A program made the position numbers and the translations under genes. From an uncultured Myxococcales bacterium (GTDB taxonomy: Bacteria > Myxococcota_A > Polyangia > Nannocystales > Nannocystaceae), in NCBI GenBank assembly GCA_902826865.1, contig CADEGN010000067.1, forward strand, positions 1-32,241: a stretch of 32,241 nt of DNA. Direction: 5' to 3'. This document shows, piece by piece, positions 18,627-27,900 of this stretch (position 1 is its first letter; each line of letters opens with the position of its first letter). The notes beneath the pieces are model-generated. The model was given only the letters and a program-made list of their open reading frames with translations, had not been told where the DNA came from and did not search any database.

Positions 18627-20561
18627 ATGACCAGCCCGTTTGCTCGCACTGTTGTCACACTGTTCGCCGCGTCCATTCTCGTGTCTGCGTGTGCAACGCC
18701 AGCCGAGGATGCGAAGACGGCAAAGACCCAGGTGAAGGCAGCAGGTCTCACCGATGCCAAGGGCAAGGCCGATGCGAAGATCGCGGCCAAGTCCGACACC
18801 AAAGTCGATGGCAAGGCGACCCCCGCGAAGACCGTGCCGACGCCGGAGGAGGCGCGGGCATTCGTCGCTACCGTGGACAAGGGCCTGCGCGAGCACTGGG
18901 TCGCGGGCGCTAAGGCCGAGTGGGCCAAGGCCACCAACATCACGCCCGAGACCGAAGCGGCGGCGGCCAAGGCGAACGCCGCGACGATGGCCTACGAGAC
19001 CAAGGTCATCCAGGAGGCGACCAAGTTTGCCGGTGTCCAGGCCGATCCAGACACCGCGCGACAGATCGAGCTGCTCAAGCTCACCAGCACGCTCCCCGCT
19101 CCCGACGATGACGCGAAGCGAAACGAGCTGGCCGAGACGATGGCGAAGCTCGAGGGCATGTACGGCACGGGCAAGTACTGCACTGCGCCCGGCAAGTGCC
19201 GAGACCTTGGTCAGCTTGAGGATGTACTGACGAACAACCGCGACTACGACGCGCAACTCGATGCGTGGAAGGGCTGGCACGAAGTTGCCAAGCCGATGCG
19301 CCCCCTTTACCAGCGCTTCGTCGAGCTCGGCAACGAGGGCGCCAAGAACATCGGCTACGACGACATGGGCGCGCTATGGCGAACGCGTTACGACATGTCG
19401 GCAGTGGAGTTTGAGCAGGAGGTCGAGCAGCTCTGGACGCAGGTGAAACCCCTGTATGAGGCGCTTCACTGTCATGTGCGCGCGAAGCTGCACGAGAAAT
19501 ATGGCGACAAGGTGCCCGAGACCGGGGCGATCCCCGCGCACTTGCTGGGCAACATGTGGGCCCAGGATTGGCAAAACCTCTACCCGATGCTCGAGCCATA
19601 CAAGGGCGAGGCCAGCCTCGATGTCACCAAGGCGCTGGTCAAAGCCAAGTACGGTCCGATCGAGATGGTGAAGTCAGGTGAGGCGTTCTTCACCTCGCTG
19701 GGCCTCGACCCGTTGCCGCAGACGTTCTGGGAACGGTCGATGTTCTCCAAGCCGAAGGACCGCGAGGTCGTGTGCCATGCGAGCGCTTGGGACGTGGAGA
19801 GCAACAACGACTTGCGCATCAAGATGTGCATCAAGATCAACCACGAAGACTTCGTGACGATCCATCATGAGCTCGGCCACAACTACTACTACATGAACTA
19901 TTACACCAAGCCGATGCTGTATCAGTCGGGGGCCAACGACGGCTTCCACGAGGCTATCGGCGACGCCATCGCCCTATCGATCACGCCCGACTACCTCAAG
20001 AAGGTCGGTCTGCTCAACAAGGTATCCAACAACGAAAAGGGCATCATCAACAAGCAGATGCAGGACGCGCTCGGCAAGATCGCGTTCCTCCCGTTCGGTA
20101 AGCTGATCGATCAGTGGCGTTGGGACGTTTTCGCCGGCAAGACCAAACCGGAGAGCTACAACGCCGCCTGGTGGGACCTGCGCAAGAAGTACCAGGGCGT
20201 GGCCGCGCCGATCGAGCGAACGGAAGCCGACTTCGACCCGGGCGCGAAGTACCACATTCCCGGCAACACGCCGTACGCTCGGTACTTCCTCGCCCACATC
20301 CTCCAGTTCCAGTTCCACAAAGCGATGTGTCAGGCCGCCGGTCACGCCGGGCCGTTGCATACGTGCTCGATCTACGGCAGCAAGGAGGCCGGCGCGAAGC
20401 TGAAGGCGATGCTGCAAATGGGATCGAGCAAGCCATGGCCGGAGGCTCTCGAGGCGCTGACAGGTACGCGCGAAATGGACGCCGCAGCGCTAATGGAGTA
20501 CTTCGCGCCGCTCATGCAGTACCTCGAGGAGCAGAACAAGGGTCGCACGTGCGGTTGGTGA
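18627..20561 (+). CDS. M2-family (ACE-like) zinc dipeptidyl carboxypeptidase, lipoprotein
   Basis: 644 residues from the ATG at 18627. The N-terminus has a signal ending in a lipobox (LVSAC), then a Lys/Ala/Asp-rich spacer of about 50 residues, so it should be tethered in the periplasm or on the surface. The catalytic domain matches angiotensin-converting enzyme: zinc motif HHELGH with His414, Glu415 and His418, and the third ligand Glu442 in FHEAIGD, 24 residues after the second His as in ACE. The substrate-binding block KYHIPGNTPYARYFLAHILQ corresponds to KFHIPSS..YIRYF of ACE and keeps its Lys, His and two Tyr. It should remove C-terminal dipeptides from oligopeptides. It is preceded by a 167-nt gap and sits alone; nutritional peptide breakdown is a reasonable guess. 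Confidence 0.9.
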   Translation: MTSPFARTVVTLFAASILVSACATPAEDAKTAKTQVKAAGLTDAKGKADAKIAAKSDTKVDGKATPAKTVPTPEEARAFVATVDKGLREHWVAGAKAEWAKATNITPETEAAAAKANAATMAYETKVIQEATKFAGVQADPDTARQIELLKLTSTLPAPDDDAKRNELAETMAKLEGMYGTGKYCTAPGKCRDLGQLEDVLTNNRDYDAQLDAWKGWHEVAKPMRPLYQRFVELGNEGAKNIGYDDMGALWRTRYDMSAVEFEQEVEQLWTQVKPLYEALHCHVRAKLHEKYGDKVPETGAIPAHLLGNMWAQDWQNLYPMLEPYKGEASLDVTKALVKAKYGPIEMVKSGEAFFTSLGLDPLPQTFWERSMFSKPKDREVVCHASAWDVESNNDLRIKMCIKINHEDFVTIHHELGHNYYYMNYYTKPMLYQSGANDGFHEAIGDAIALSITPDYLKKVGLLNKVSNNEKGIINKQMQDALGKIAFLPFGKLIDQWRWDVFAGKTKPESYNAAWWDLRKKYQGVAAPIERTEADFDPGAKYHIPGNTPYARYFLAHILQFQFHKAMCQAAGHAGPLHTCSIYGSKEAGAKLKAMLQMGSSKPWPEALEALTGTREMDAAALMEYFAPLMQYLEEQNKGRTCGW

Positions 20562-20598
20562 GGTTTGCGGTCTTGCCGCCCACGCGCCCAGGTGGCGC

Positions 20599-21540
20599 GT
20601 GAGCGAGCGATCCGGATCTGGCGTGGCCGTGCCCGCATGGGCCGGCTTCTTCGACGGCAGCGAGTTCGCCGAATTCGTTGCCGTCGTCCTCGGCGACCTC
20701 GAACGTCGAGGCGACGTTGCGATCGCAGACGGTGTCGCAGAGTTGGCGATGGTCGACGGGCAGCGCCATCGTCTCGGCCTGCAGAACTTGGCCCAGCTGT
20801 GCAATCAGGTCGAGAGCGAGCAATGGGGCGAGCTCGTGCGCGAGCACTTTGATCGCGTGCTGGTGAGCACGCAGACCCACGACCTCGAGGCCATCGGCAA
20901 GGACTTTGACCAGGTCGAGCGTCTCCTCAAGGTTCGGCTCTATGCGCGGGCGTCGCTCGGGGAGCTCACCGACAGCACGGTTCACCGCGTGCTGTGCGAC
21001 GACCTTGTCGCTGTGCTTGTCTACGACCTTCCCGATGCTGTGGCGACGGTGCCGACGGAGGTCCCTGCGACCTGGCCGTGCACACTCGATCAAGCGTTCG
21101 AGTTAGGCCTACGCAACGTGATCGAACAGGATCCGGTCGAGCTAGAGATTATTGAGTTCGGCGATGACGTTCGCTTCGATGCCCTGCTCGGCGAGTCGTT
21201 TTTTGTCACCTCGCACCTGCTTGCGCTTGCCGATTACCTCGATCCGGAGCCCCCGATGGGGGCGATCGTTGCGGTGCCGAATCGTCATACGCTGCTGCTT
21301 GCCCCGATCGTCGACTACTCGATCCTTGAGACGTTGATGGCGATGGCGGTGCTGTCACAGCGGCGGTACGAGGAGGGCCCGGGATCGCTCGTGCCCACGC
21401 TGTTTTGGTGGCGTGGCGGCGACCTCATCCCGTTGCCGACCGACATCGGGGACGAGGGCGTGCAGTTCTTTCCGCCCGAGGAGTTCGTCGAGGGTTGTCT
21501 CGAGCGCCTGACGAAGCCGAGCGCGTACGGCCCGAACTAG
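20599..21540 (+). CDS. DUF1444/YtpQ-like protein of unknown function
   Basis: 313 residues from the GTG at 20599, 37 nt after the peptidase gene. No signal peptide or TM segment, so cytoplasmic. The middle and C-terminal parts recall YtpQ/UPF0354 proteins: CDDLVAVLVYDLPDAV followed by a helix, then GESFFVTSHLLAL, IVAVPNRHTLLLAP and FWWRGGDLIPLP. No catalytic residues are evident. The family call is tentative. A 6-bp hairpin follows the stop at 21545-21569. Confidence 0.6.
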   Translation: MSERSGSGVAVPAWAGFFDGSEFAEFVAVVLGDLERRGDVAIADGVAELAMVDGQRHRLGLQNLAQLCNQVESEQWGELVREHFDRVLVSTQTHDLEAIGKDFDQVERLLKVRLYARASLGELTDSTVHRVLCDDLVAVLVYDLPDAVATVPTEVPATWPCTLDQAFELGLRNVIEQDPVELEIIEFGDDVRFDALLGESFFVTSHLLALADYLDPEPPMGAIVAVPNRHTLLLAPIVDYSILETLMAMAVLSQRRYEEGPGSLVPTLFWWRGGDLIPLPTDIGDEGVQFFPPEEFVEGCLERLTKPSAYGPN

Positions 21541-21544
21541 GACA

Positions 21545-21569
21545 AGCGCCAGGGATGGTGCCAGGCGCT
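21545..21569 (+). terminator. Hairpin directly after the DUF1444-like gene
   Basis: AGCGCC, a 13-nt loop, then GGCGCT, beginning 5 nt after the stop; no T-run. A second, stronger stem follows at 21671-21700. Confidence 0.35.
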
Positions 21570-21670
21570 CGTACGACACGCGGTGGCACCGACGCGGATC
21601 ACAGCAGGCATGGACTGGGCATCGCGGAGTGGCAGCCTCGACGGGGCGCGTCACGTCGGTAGGGACGGCG

Positions 21671-21700
21671 ACGGGCCGGCGCAGTTGCGCGCCGGCCCGT
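21671..21700 (+). terminator. Strong 12-bp GC-rich stem between convergent genes
   Basis: ACGGGCCGGCGC and its exact complement GCGCCGGCCCGT flank a 6-nt loop. It lies between the plus-strand gene ending at 21540 and the minus-strand gene ending at 21742 and may stop transcription from both sides, though no T-run follows on the plus strand. Confidence 0.5.
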
Positions 21701-21719
21701 GAAAACCGCCCTTTGGCGG
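21701..21719 (-). terminator. Intrinsic terminator of the minus-strand lipoprotein gene
   Basis: Read on the minus strand: CCGCC-AAAG-GGCGG followed by TTTTC, a short stem with a U-run, starting 23 nt after the stop of the gene at 21742-22554. It is the only stem with a proper U-run that I found in the window. Confidence 0.65.
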
Positions 21720-21741
21720 AGCGGTCGGAGCAATGAGTCGG

Positions 21742-22554
21742 TCAGGCGTCGGCGACGTCGCCGCTCGACGTGACTCGGAACACGCGGTCGCGGCGGCCGC
21801 CGCTCACGGTGACTTCGATCGTGTTCTCGTCGATGCGTTCAAACGACAGGGTGATCTCCCGGCCACGCGGCGTGTCGAGGACGTAGGAGCCGTCCTGGGG
21901 CACCGGGTCGATGGCCCGTACCTCGACGTCGTCGATGTCGAGGTGCCACGCCCCGTTGGGCCCGCTCCAGTCGCGTACGCCGTTGAGACGTACGCCTTCG
22001 CCCGGGCCGCCGATGCGCGTCTGCGTGCGATCACTCGAGGCGTGGAACCTGCCGCGGCGACCGTCGAAGTCGAAGTCGGTGACGATGTGCCGCTGACCAT
22101 CCGTCCAGGTCACGGTGGCGTGTCCGTCGAGGGTGACGACGCCGTCGGTGATCCCGCTGTAGTCATGTTCGACCACCACGTTGTCGGTGCCCGGGGTGAC
22201 CGTCAGGCTCACGACGCCGGCGAACGTTCGGCCGCGGAACTCGCATTCGTCATCGAGCGTTCCGAAGTCGATCACTAGGGTATCGGCGGAGGGCGAGGAG
22301 ATCGTCGAACACGGGATCTGGCTCGCCACCAGATCGCGGATCCGCTGGGCGGCGCTTGCGAGGCCGTCGCCAATGGTGAAGTCCGTGGTGATCTCGAGGA
22401 TCCCGTCTTCGAGGCTCTGGGCCTGCCCGGTGGCAACCGCGTCGTCGACCGCCATTCGCATTTCGGCGCTCGAGGCGTCGCCGGTGTCGCAGGCGGTGAG
22501 TGAAAGAACGAGGGTGGTGAGGGACAACAGCGAGGCAGTGCTTCCGTGGCGCAT
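21742..22554 (-). CDS. Secreted lipoprotein of unknown function
   Basis: 270 residues from the ATG at 22554, which directly precedes a signal sequence (ASLLSLTTLVLSLTAC) with lipobox LTAC; longer in-frame starts to 22737 would bury the signal. The mature part first has a helical stretch (AVDDAVATGQAQSLED) and then beta-rich sequence with many Asp, Thr and Gly (TDFDFDGRRGRFHASS, HLDIDDVEVRAI), closing with a strand pair ending VFRVTSSGD. No domain recognised. It is divergent from the TPR-thioredoxin gene, with a 206-nt gap between them, and is followed by an intrinsic terminator. Confidence 0.7.
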   Translation of the reverse strand: MRHGSTASLLSLTTLVLSLTACDTGDASSAEMRMAVDDAVATGQAQSLEDGILEITTDFTIGDGLASAAQRIRDLVASQIPCSTISSPSADTLVIDFGTLDDECEFRGRTFAGVVSLTVTPGTDNVVVEHDYSGITDGVVTLDGHATVTWTDGQRHIVTDFDFDGRRGRFHASSDRTQTRIGGPGEGVRLNGVRDWSGPNGAWHLDIDDVEVRAIDPVPQDGSYVLDTPRGREITLSFERIDENTIEVTVSGGRRDRVFRVTSSGDVADA

Positions 22555-22760
22555 AACCCCTGTACTCGCAGCATCCGTGCCATCTTGGATCTGGGCCTTG
22601 GCCCGTTGAATTGCAGCCACGCTGCTGCGTTTCGCGGCAGGGCCCTCGACAGCCGTCCATGGTGTTGTGCCACGGGGCGCCGGTGTGAGCGCGCATGCCC
22701 GTGTAGGGCACGGGATCCCAGCGAGGGGCAAGCACAAACCGGAGTGATTACGCGCTGGTC

Positions 22761-24881
22761 ATGTGGGCGCAGACCCTGCAACGTGGGGCGGCCATGGAGA
22801 TCCGCTTCGTCGAGCCTGTACCCGAGCCGTGCGCGTTTGCGTTGCTCGTCTTGCGCTTCCACCGTCCGCTTGCGGGCGAAATTCAACTCGCTCTGCGCCA
22901 ACGATTGGTGGCGGCGGGCGTGCTGAAGGGAGACAGCGACGATGAGGATTCCACGCCGGAGGTCGAACCCGATCCGTCCTGTTTTTTCTTCGGGAGCTGG
23001 ACGCCGCGAACCGCAGGGGAGATCGAGCGAGCAAGGACCGAGCTCGCGGCGGTGGCGAAAGAACAGGATGCGGTCGCGGCATGGGTGTGGCCCGTGACGA
23101 CCCATATCGACGGGTTCGCGGAAGACGAGGACCCGGATGACGATGAGGGCGTCGAAGAAGAAGAAGAAGAAGAAGAAGAAGAAGAAGAAGGTGATGAGAG
23201 CGACGGTGCCTGGCAGAGCGGGCCGCCGCCCCAGGCCGATGAGGTTCCGTTTCCGTGCGAGCGTTTCCCCGACATGATCGAAGAGTTCGACGGCGATGAC
23301 CTCGGGGTCGCCGTCAAGCTGGCGCAGCCGGCCACCCAGGGCGAGGCCGAACTGCTGTCGCTGGTGCATCGCGTGTGGCTGATGCACTACATCGACCCGC
23401 GGGCCGACGATCGGCCCTTTCGCAACGCGGCCGCGACGTTTGACGCGGCCAACCGCAGCTGCCTGTTGTGGGTCGACCGCTTTACGCCGCCGGTACCGCC
23501 ACGGGTGATGGTGCGCCACTTGCTCGCGGTCGTCCGCGATTTGAATCGCATCACGCCCATCATCCATGCTCGTTTCACCGAGGCGACGATGGCGCTGAAA
23601 TACGCGGCGTTGGCGTCCGACGCCCCGCAGCCGTTCGTGCTCGCGGGCAACCCATTGCGCACCACGTTTCAGAATTCCGACGAGCGGACCGCGGTGGCTT
23701 GGGCGGAATCCCAGCGCGATTGGTCGCCAAAGGAGATCGCCGCCATGTACGTGGAGTTGGGCGAGGGATTTGATCCCGATGAGCCGGCCACCGCTGCGGT
23801 GGCGGTACGGATGTTCGATCGCGCAGCAGCCCTCGATCCCGACAACAGCGATGCGCAGATTTACCCGATGATCGCGTTGGTTCGCTCTGGCCAAATCGAC
23901 GCTGCCTTTGCCCGGGCGCGTGCGGCCGCAAGTCCCTATCTGCGCACCTTGGCGGCGAAACTCGTCGGTGAGCATCGCATCGAGCGGTTGGCTGAGGCTC
24001 TTGAGCTTCTCGACGCGGAGTCGGTGGGCGCTACCTCGAACGAGGCGGTGTGCGAGCTCATCGTTGTCGTGGCTAACACGTTGCCCAACCAACTCGAGCG
24101 GGTGCTGGGCCTGCTCCCGGATGAAGAGGACCTGGTCAGTCACCTTCATACCGCCGCGTTCAAGGTTGAGGACCCACGCCTTCGCTTGGCCATGCTCGAG
24201 AAGATCCTCGACTTGACTCCGCCGAGCGAAGGTATGCACCGAACCAACTACTTGAGCGCACACAACAACGCGTGCATCGTTGCCCACGGACTCGGCGACT
24301 ATCCCCGCGCGCGCGCCCTGGCGGATCGCGCGCAAGCCTACGCCCGCGAGAATCCGTACATCTATCACTCCGCGGCTTGTGCCTACGCCGCGGTTGGTCA
24401 GCTCGACCTGGCGTTGGCTCAGGTTGAGCAAGCCATCTTGCGTGACTACGACCATCTCGATCGGGTCGAGGTCGACAAGGATCTCGGTGAGCTGCTCAAC
24501 TGGCCGCAGTTCAGGTCCATGTTCTCCGCCTTGCGCGAGCGGCGGTCGAAGAGTGAGCCGGTCCTCGAGGTGAATAGCGCGACCTTCGAGAAGACCGTGT
24601 TGGCCAGCGATCGCCCGGTGCTGGTCGATTTCACGGCCTCGTGGTGTGGGCCGTGCAAGCGTCAAGCGCCCATCGTCGCCAAGCTAGCCGCCGCCTCGGA
24701 GGGCAGATACCGCGTGGTCGCCGTGGATATCGACGAATCCGCCGATCTTGCCGCGCGCTACGACGCGACCAGTGTGCCCACCCTGGTTGTCTTCTTAGAC
24801 GGCACGGAACGGGCGCGCACGGTCGGACTCACGGCCGCCGACGACCTCAGGGCGATGCTCGACCGCGCGAGAGGTCACTAG
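22761..24881 (+). CDS. TPR protein with C-terminal thioredoxin domain and poly-Glu run
   Basis: 706 residues from the ATG at 22761; an ATG at 22794 (MEIRFVEPV) is an equally good start. The N-terminal 300 residues are unassigned and carry an acidic segment with twelve consecutive Glu (132-143). Residues about 340-590 are helical repeats with TPR character (AVRMFDRAAALDPDNSDA, ARALADRAQAYARENPYIYHSA). The last 105 residues are a complete thioredoxin domain: VDFTASWCGPCK with Cys629 and Cys632, the cis-Pro in SVPTLVVF. There is no signal peptide or TM, so it should be cytoplasmic and redox-active, possibly acting on TPR-bound clients. The fusion order (TPR first, thioredoxin last) is the reverse of the CnoX/YbbN chaperone-thioredoxin, which has thioredoxin first. 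Confidence 0.85.
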   Translation: MWAQTLQRGAAMEIRFVEPVPEPCAFALLVLRFHRPLAGEIQLALRQRLVAAGVLKGDSDDEDSTPEVEPDPSCFFFGSWTPRTAGEIERARTELAAVAKEQDAVAAWVWPVTTHIDGFAEDEDPDDDEGVEEEEEEEEEEEEGDESDGAWQSGPPPQADEVPFPCERFPDMIEEFDGDDLGVAVKLAQPATQGEAELLSLVHRVWLMHYIDPRADDRPFRNAAATFDAANRSCLLWVDRFTPPVPPRVMVRHLLAVVRDLNRITPIIHARFTEATMALKYAALASDAPQPFVLAGNPLRTTFQNSDERTAVAWAESQRDWSPKEIAAMYVELGEGFDPDEPATAAVAVRMFDRAAALDPDNSDAQIYPMIALVRSGQIDAAFARARAAASPYLRTLAAKLVGEHRIERLAEALELLDAESVGATSNEAVCELIVVVANTLPNQLERVLGLLPDEEDLVSHLHTAAFKVEDPRLRLAMLEKILDLTPPSEGMHRTNYLSAHNNACIVAHGLGDYPRARALADRAQAYARENPYIYHSAACAYAAVGQLDLALAQVEQAILRDYDHLDRVEVDKDLGELLNWPQFRSMFSALRERRSKSEPVLEVNSATFEKTVLASDRPVLVDFTASWCGPCKRQAPIVAKLAAASEGRYRVVAVDIDESADLAARYDATSVPTLVVFLDGTERARTVGLTAADDLRAMLDRARGH
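23154..23189 (+). repeat. (GAA)12 microsatellite coding for poly-Glu
   Basis: Twelve uninterrupted GAA codons inside the TPR-thioredoxin gene. Elsewhere the gene mostly uses GAG for Glu, so a pure GAA run suggests growth by strand slippage. Length changes of one unit would stay in frame. Confidence 0.95.
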
Positions 24882-24939
24882 CTACGGGGCGGAACAACGC
24901 CTGGCAGCCCGCGGTGAAACCTAGGGTTGTTGCCGGCCA

Positions 24940-27900
24940 TCACAACTGCGCCAGGCGGGCAGCCGCGGCGGGGTGGCCGTATTGCTTGGCCTTCTTGTAT
25001 TGCTTGCGCGCTTCGCCGACGTTGCCGAGCTTCACCAGCGCATCGCCCAGGCCAACGCGAGCATCGCCATTTTTCGGGGCCGCAGTGACGGCGCGGCGGA
25101 AGTAGCCGGAGGCGCGCTCTGCGTCCCCAGCGTCGAGGCGGAGGTGGCCGAGTCCGAGCAGCGCCCCAAGGTGCTTCGGCTCGCGAACGATCGCGCGTTG
25201 GTAGAGAGCCTCAGCATCGCTGGCGCGACCCGCCTGGCGCGCTCGATCGCCGGCGGCGACGAGGTCAGCCGGCGTTGCCGCCATATCCGCCGCGGGATCC
25301 TCGACGATGGGAGCCGTGCTGCTCCCGACGGTCGTGGGTGCGACCGGTGTGGCTTGCACGACGGGCGCCTGTGGAGGCGAACGCTGCGACACGAAGTAGG
25401 CGCCGTATCCGAGGCCCCCGATGCTCGCCAACGCGAGGACAATCCATAGACCACGACGCCCCGAGTGGACGGCTGCCACCATGGATCTGTCCATGTCGCT
25501 AAGTGATCCCGACGCCGGCCACGCACCCGTGCTGGTCAGCTGCGCCGCAGATGTGGGCCACGGCGCCGTTGCCGGCCCCCGTGGAGGTGCCGCTGTGCTC
25601 GGGAGCACCTGCGGACCGAGCACGTTGGCGCCGGACTGCGTGGCCATGGTGGAGGGAGGTGCGATCGCGGGGATCGAAGCCGCCACGGCAACGGTGGGTA
25701 GTGCGACCGTTTGCGCTTCGTCGCTTACAGGCGCACGAGCGGCGCGCACGCCTGCCGCGTCGGGTGCCTGTGGCATCGTTGCGCCCGGTGCCGGGCTCGT
25801 TGCGACTGGGGGGCTAGCGGTCGCGTTGATCAGCCCGGGGTTGTTCACCACGGGCGTGTTCACAACCGGGGTCGGTGACTCCGACCCGACGACGCCGGCC
25901 GAGTGTTGGCCCGGGCTCGACGAGGCGCCGAGTCCCGGCGCGACGATGATCGGGTCTGGTTGCGCGTGTGTCTCGGGCGTCCCCGAAGGCGCGGACGCGG
26001 CGATTGAACCGGCGACAACAGCGGGTCCGCTGCCACGGTCACTGGGCTCAGTGCTTACACGGGGGGTGGGACGCGGCACGCCGGGAAGCGTGGAGTTCCG
26101 CAGTCTCGAGCTGGGTCGCGCGGGTGTGGAGGGGGCGCCCGGGACCGACTCCGCTGGAGGAGCGGCGGCCATTGGTGCGCTCATGTTGGGCTGATCCGCG
26201 GGGCCAGCGGGTATGGTCGGTGTGCTGGAAGGCGGCGCCGGCTCGTCGGAGCCCGCGGGCACGGTCGGCGTGCTCGAAGGTGGGGCGGGCTGGTCGGAAT
26301 CGGCGGATAGGTTCGGTGAGCTCGTCGGCGGTGCGGGCCCATCGAGGGCGGCGGAAACGTTGGGCGAGCCCGCGGGCGATGGAACACTCGCATGCGGTGG
26401 CTCAGCGTCGTCGTCGAGGCCAAGGGCGGCGCGAGCATGGTCGATTTCAGCCGGGGGCTTGCCTGCGGCGACCGGCGCGACGGGTGAAGTTGCGATCAGT
26501 TCTCGTCCGTGCAACGGGTCGTCCGGCGCGAACCGGCGGACGGAGTCACCCGTCGTCGGTGGTGCGTGCGGCGGCGCCCGCATGATCGTGACCTCATCGT
26601 CGAAATCCGGCGGCGTGGTTGCGAATGTCGCCACCGCGAGTGTTGCCGCTGGCGTCAGTGCGTTGCGGATCTTCGCCATTGTCGTCGGGTCGACCGCGGG
26701 AGGAGAGAGGTCGTCCCACGGCGTTGTGACCTGATCTTCGATCTGCGCGATGCACAGCGCGGCTTCGACCTCGGCCATGTCGCGGTAGCGGTCCTCGGGG
26801 TCCTTCGCCAAGCAGCGGTGAATCCACACCGCCAGGGCCTCACCCACGCTCCGGGTCCCACGCATGCGCTCCAAGATGGGCATCGGATCTTCGATCGCGT
26901 GGCGGCGGCGAACCGCCTCGGGTGTTCCGGTACGAAACGGAGGGCCCCCGGTCAGCAGCGTGTAACCCAAGCATCCGAGCAGATAAATGTCCTCGCGGAG
27001 ATCGCGGTGCGTCCCCGAGATCCGCTCCGGTGAAGTGGGCTGCAGCGCCGCGTCTTCCTTGAGTACCGTGAGCGTGCCGTCGAGCAGAGGTCCGAGGCCG
27101 AAGTCAGTGACGATCACGGTGTCGGGCCGCTCGGCTTTGGCGCGGAGCACGATGCTCGCCAACGACATCGCACCGTGGGTCAGGCCCGCGCGATGGGCAA
27201 CATCGAGTTCCCGCGTAACCTGGCGCAGGATCGCGATCGCCCGCGCGGCCGGCATGGGTTGGTTGCGCGAGATGTTGACGAGCGGCGTGCCTTCGAACGG
27301 CTCGTTCGCCAGTGCGATGCGGCCGTCGGCCGTGCGTTGCACATCGATGGGCTTCGCGATGGCGACGCCGGGGAGTGCGGCGGCGGAGCGACAAGCAGCG
27401 CGAGCGGCCTCGAGCATCGCGTCGTTGACAGCGGACCCCGCGTGCAGGACGGTGATCAATGCCGCCTTGCCGGTCTGCGCATCCGTGGCCGCGTTGACTT
27501 CGCCCAAGGGGTGTTTCCACAGACGCTGCAGGGCACGGAAACGCGACCGCTCCACCTTGGTTGCCGCAGTTTTGGTCGCATTCGCGTCCGACGCGGGGGT
27601 TGCCGGCGCGGGTGCCCCGGCGGTCGGTGATCCGATCGCGGCGGCCGGGCGAGCGCTTGTGGTGCGTCGCGTGCTGATCGGGCTGGTGACATCGCGGGAG
27701 ATCCGCGTTGGCATGCCCATGACCGCGGGCGGTATCGCGGTCGGCAGATTGGGCGGTGCCGTCGCGGCTGTCCGCGGGGGAGGTGGCGGCGCCGTCGCGA
27801 TCGGTGCCGTCGCGGTTGTCAGCGGACGAGGCGGTGGTGCCGTCGCGATCGGTGCCGACGCGGCCGAGTTGATCGAGACCGTGGGCCGCCGCGGTGGCGG

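Noticed and set aside
22275..24665. 796-residue minus-strand ORF opposite the TPR-thioredoxin gene, with a run of Phe
   Set aside because: It is the mirror of the high-GC coding frame; the Phe run is the antisense of (GAA)12 and no domain is visible.
24898..24957. 8-bp inverted repeat CGCCTGGC/GCCAGGCG between convergent genes
   Set aside because: The loop is 44 nt and one arm lies in coding sequence; too weak to call a terminator.
25421..26194. Gly/Ala-rich plus-strand ORF of 257 residues
   Set aside because: Antisense of the Pro/Ala linker of the pseudokinase; low-complexity shadow.
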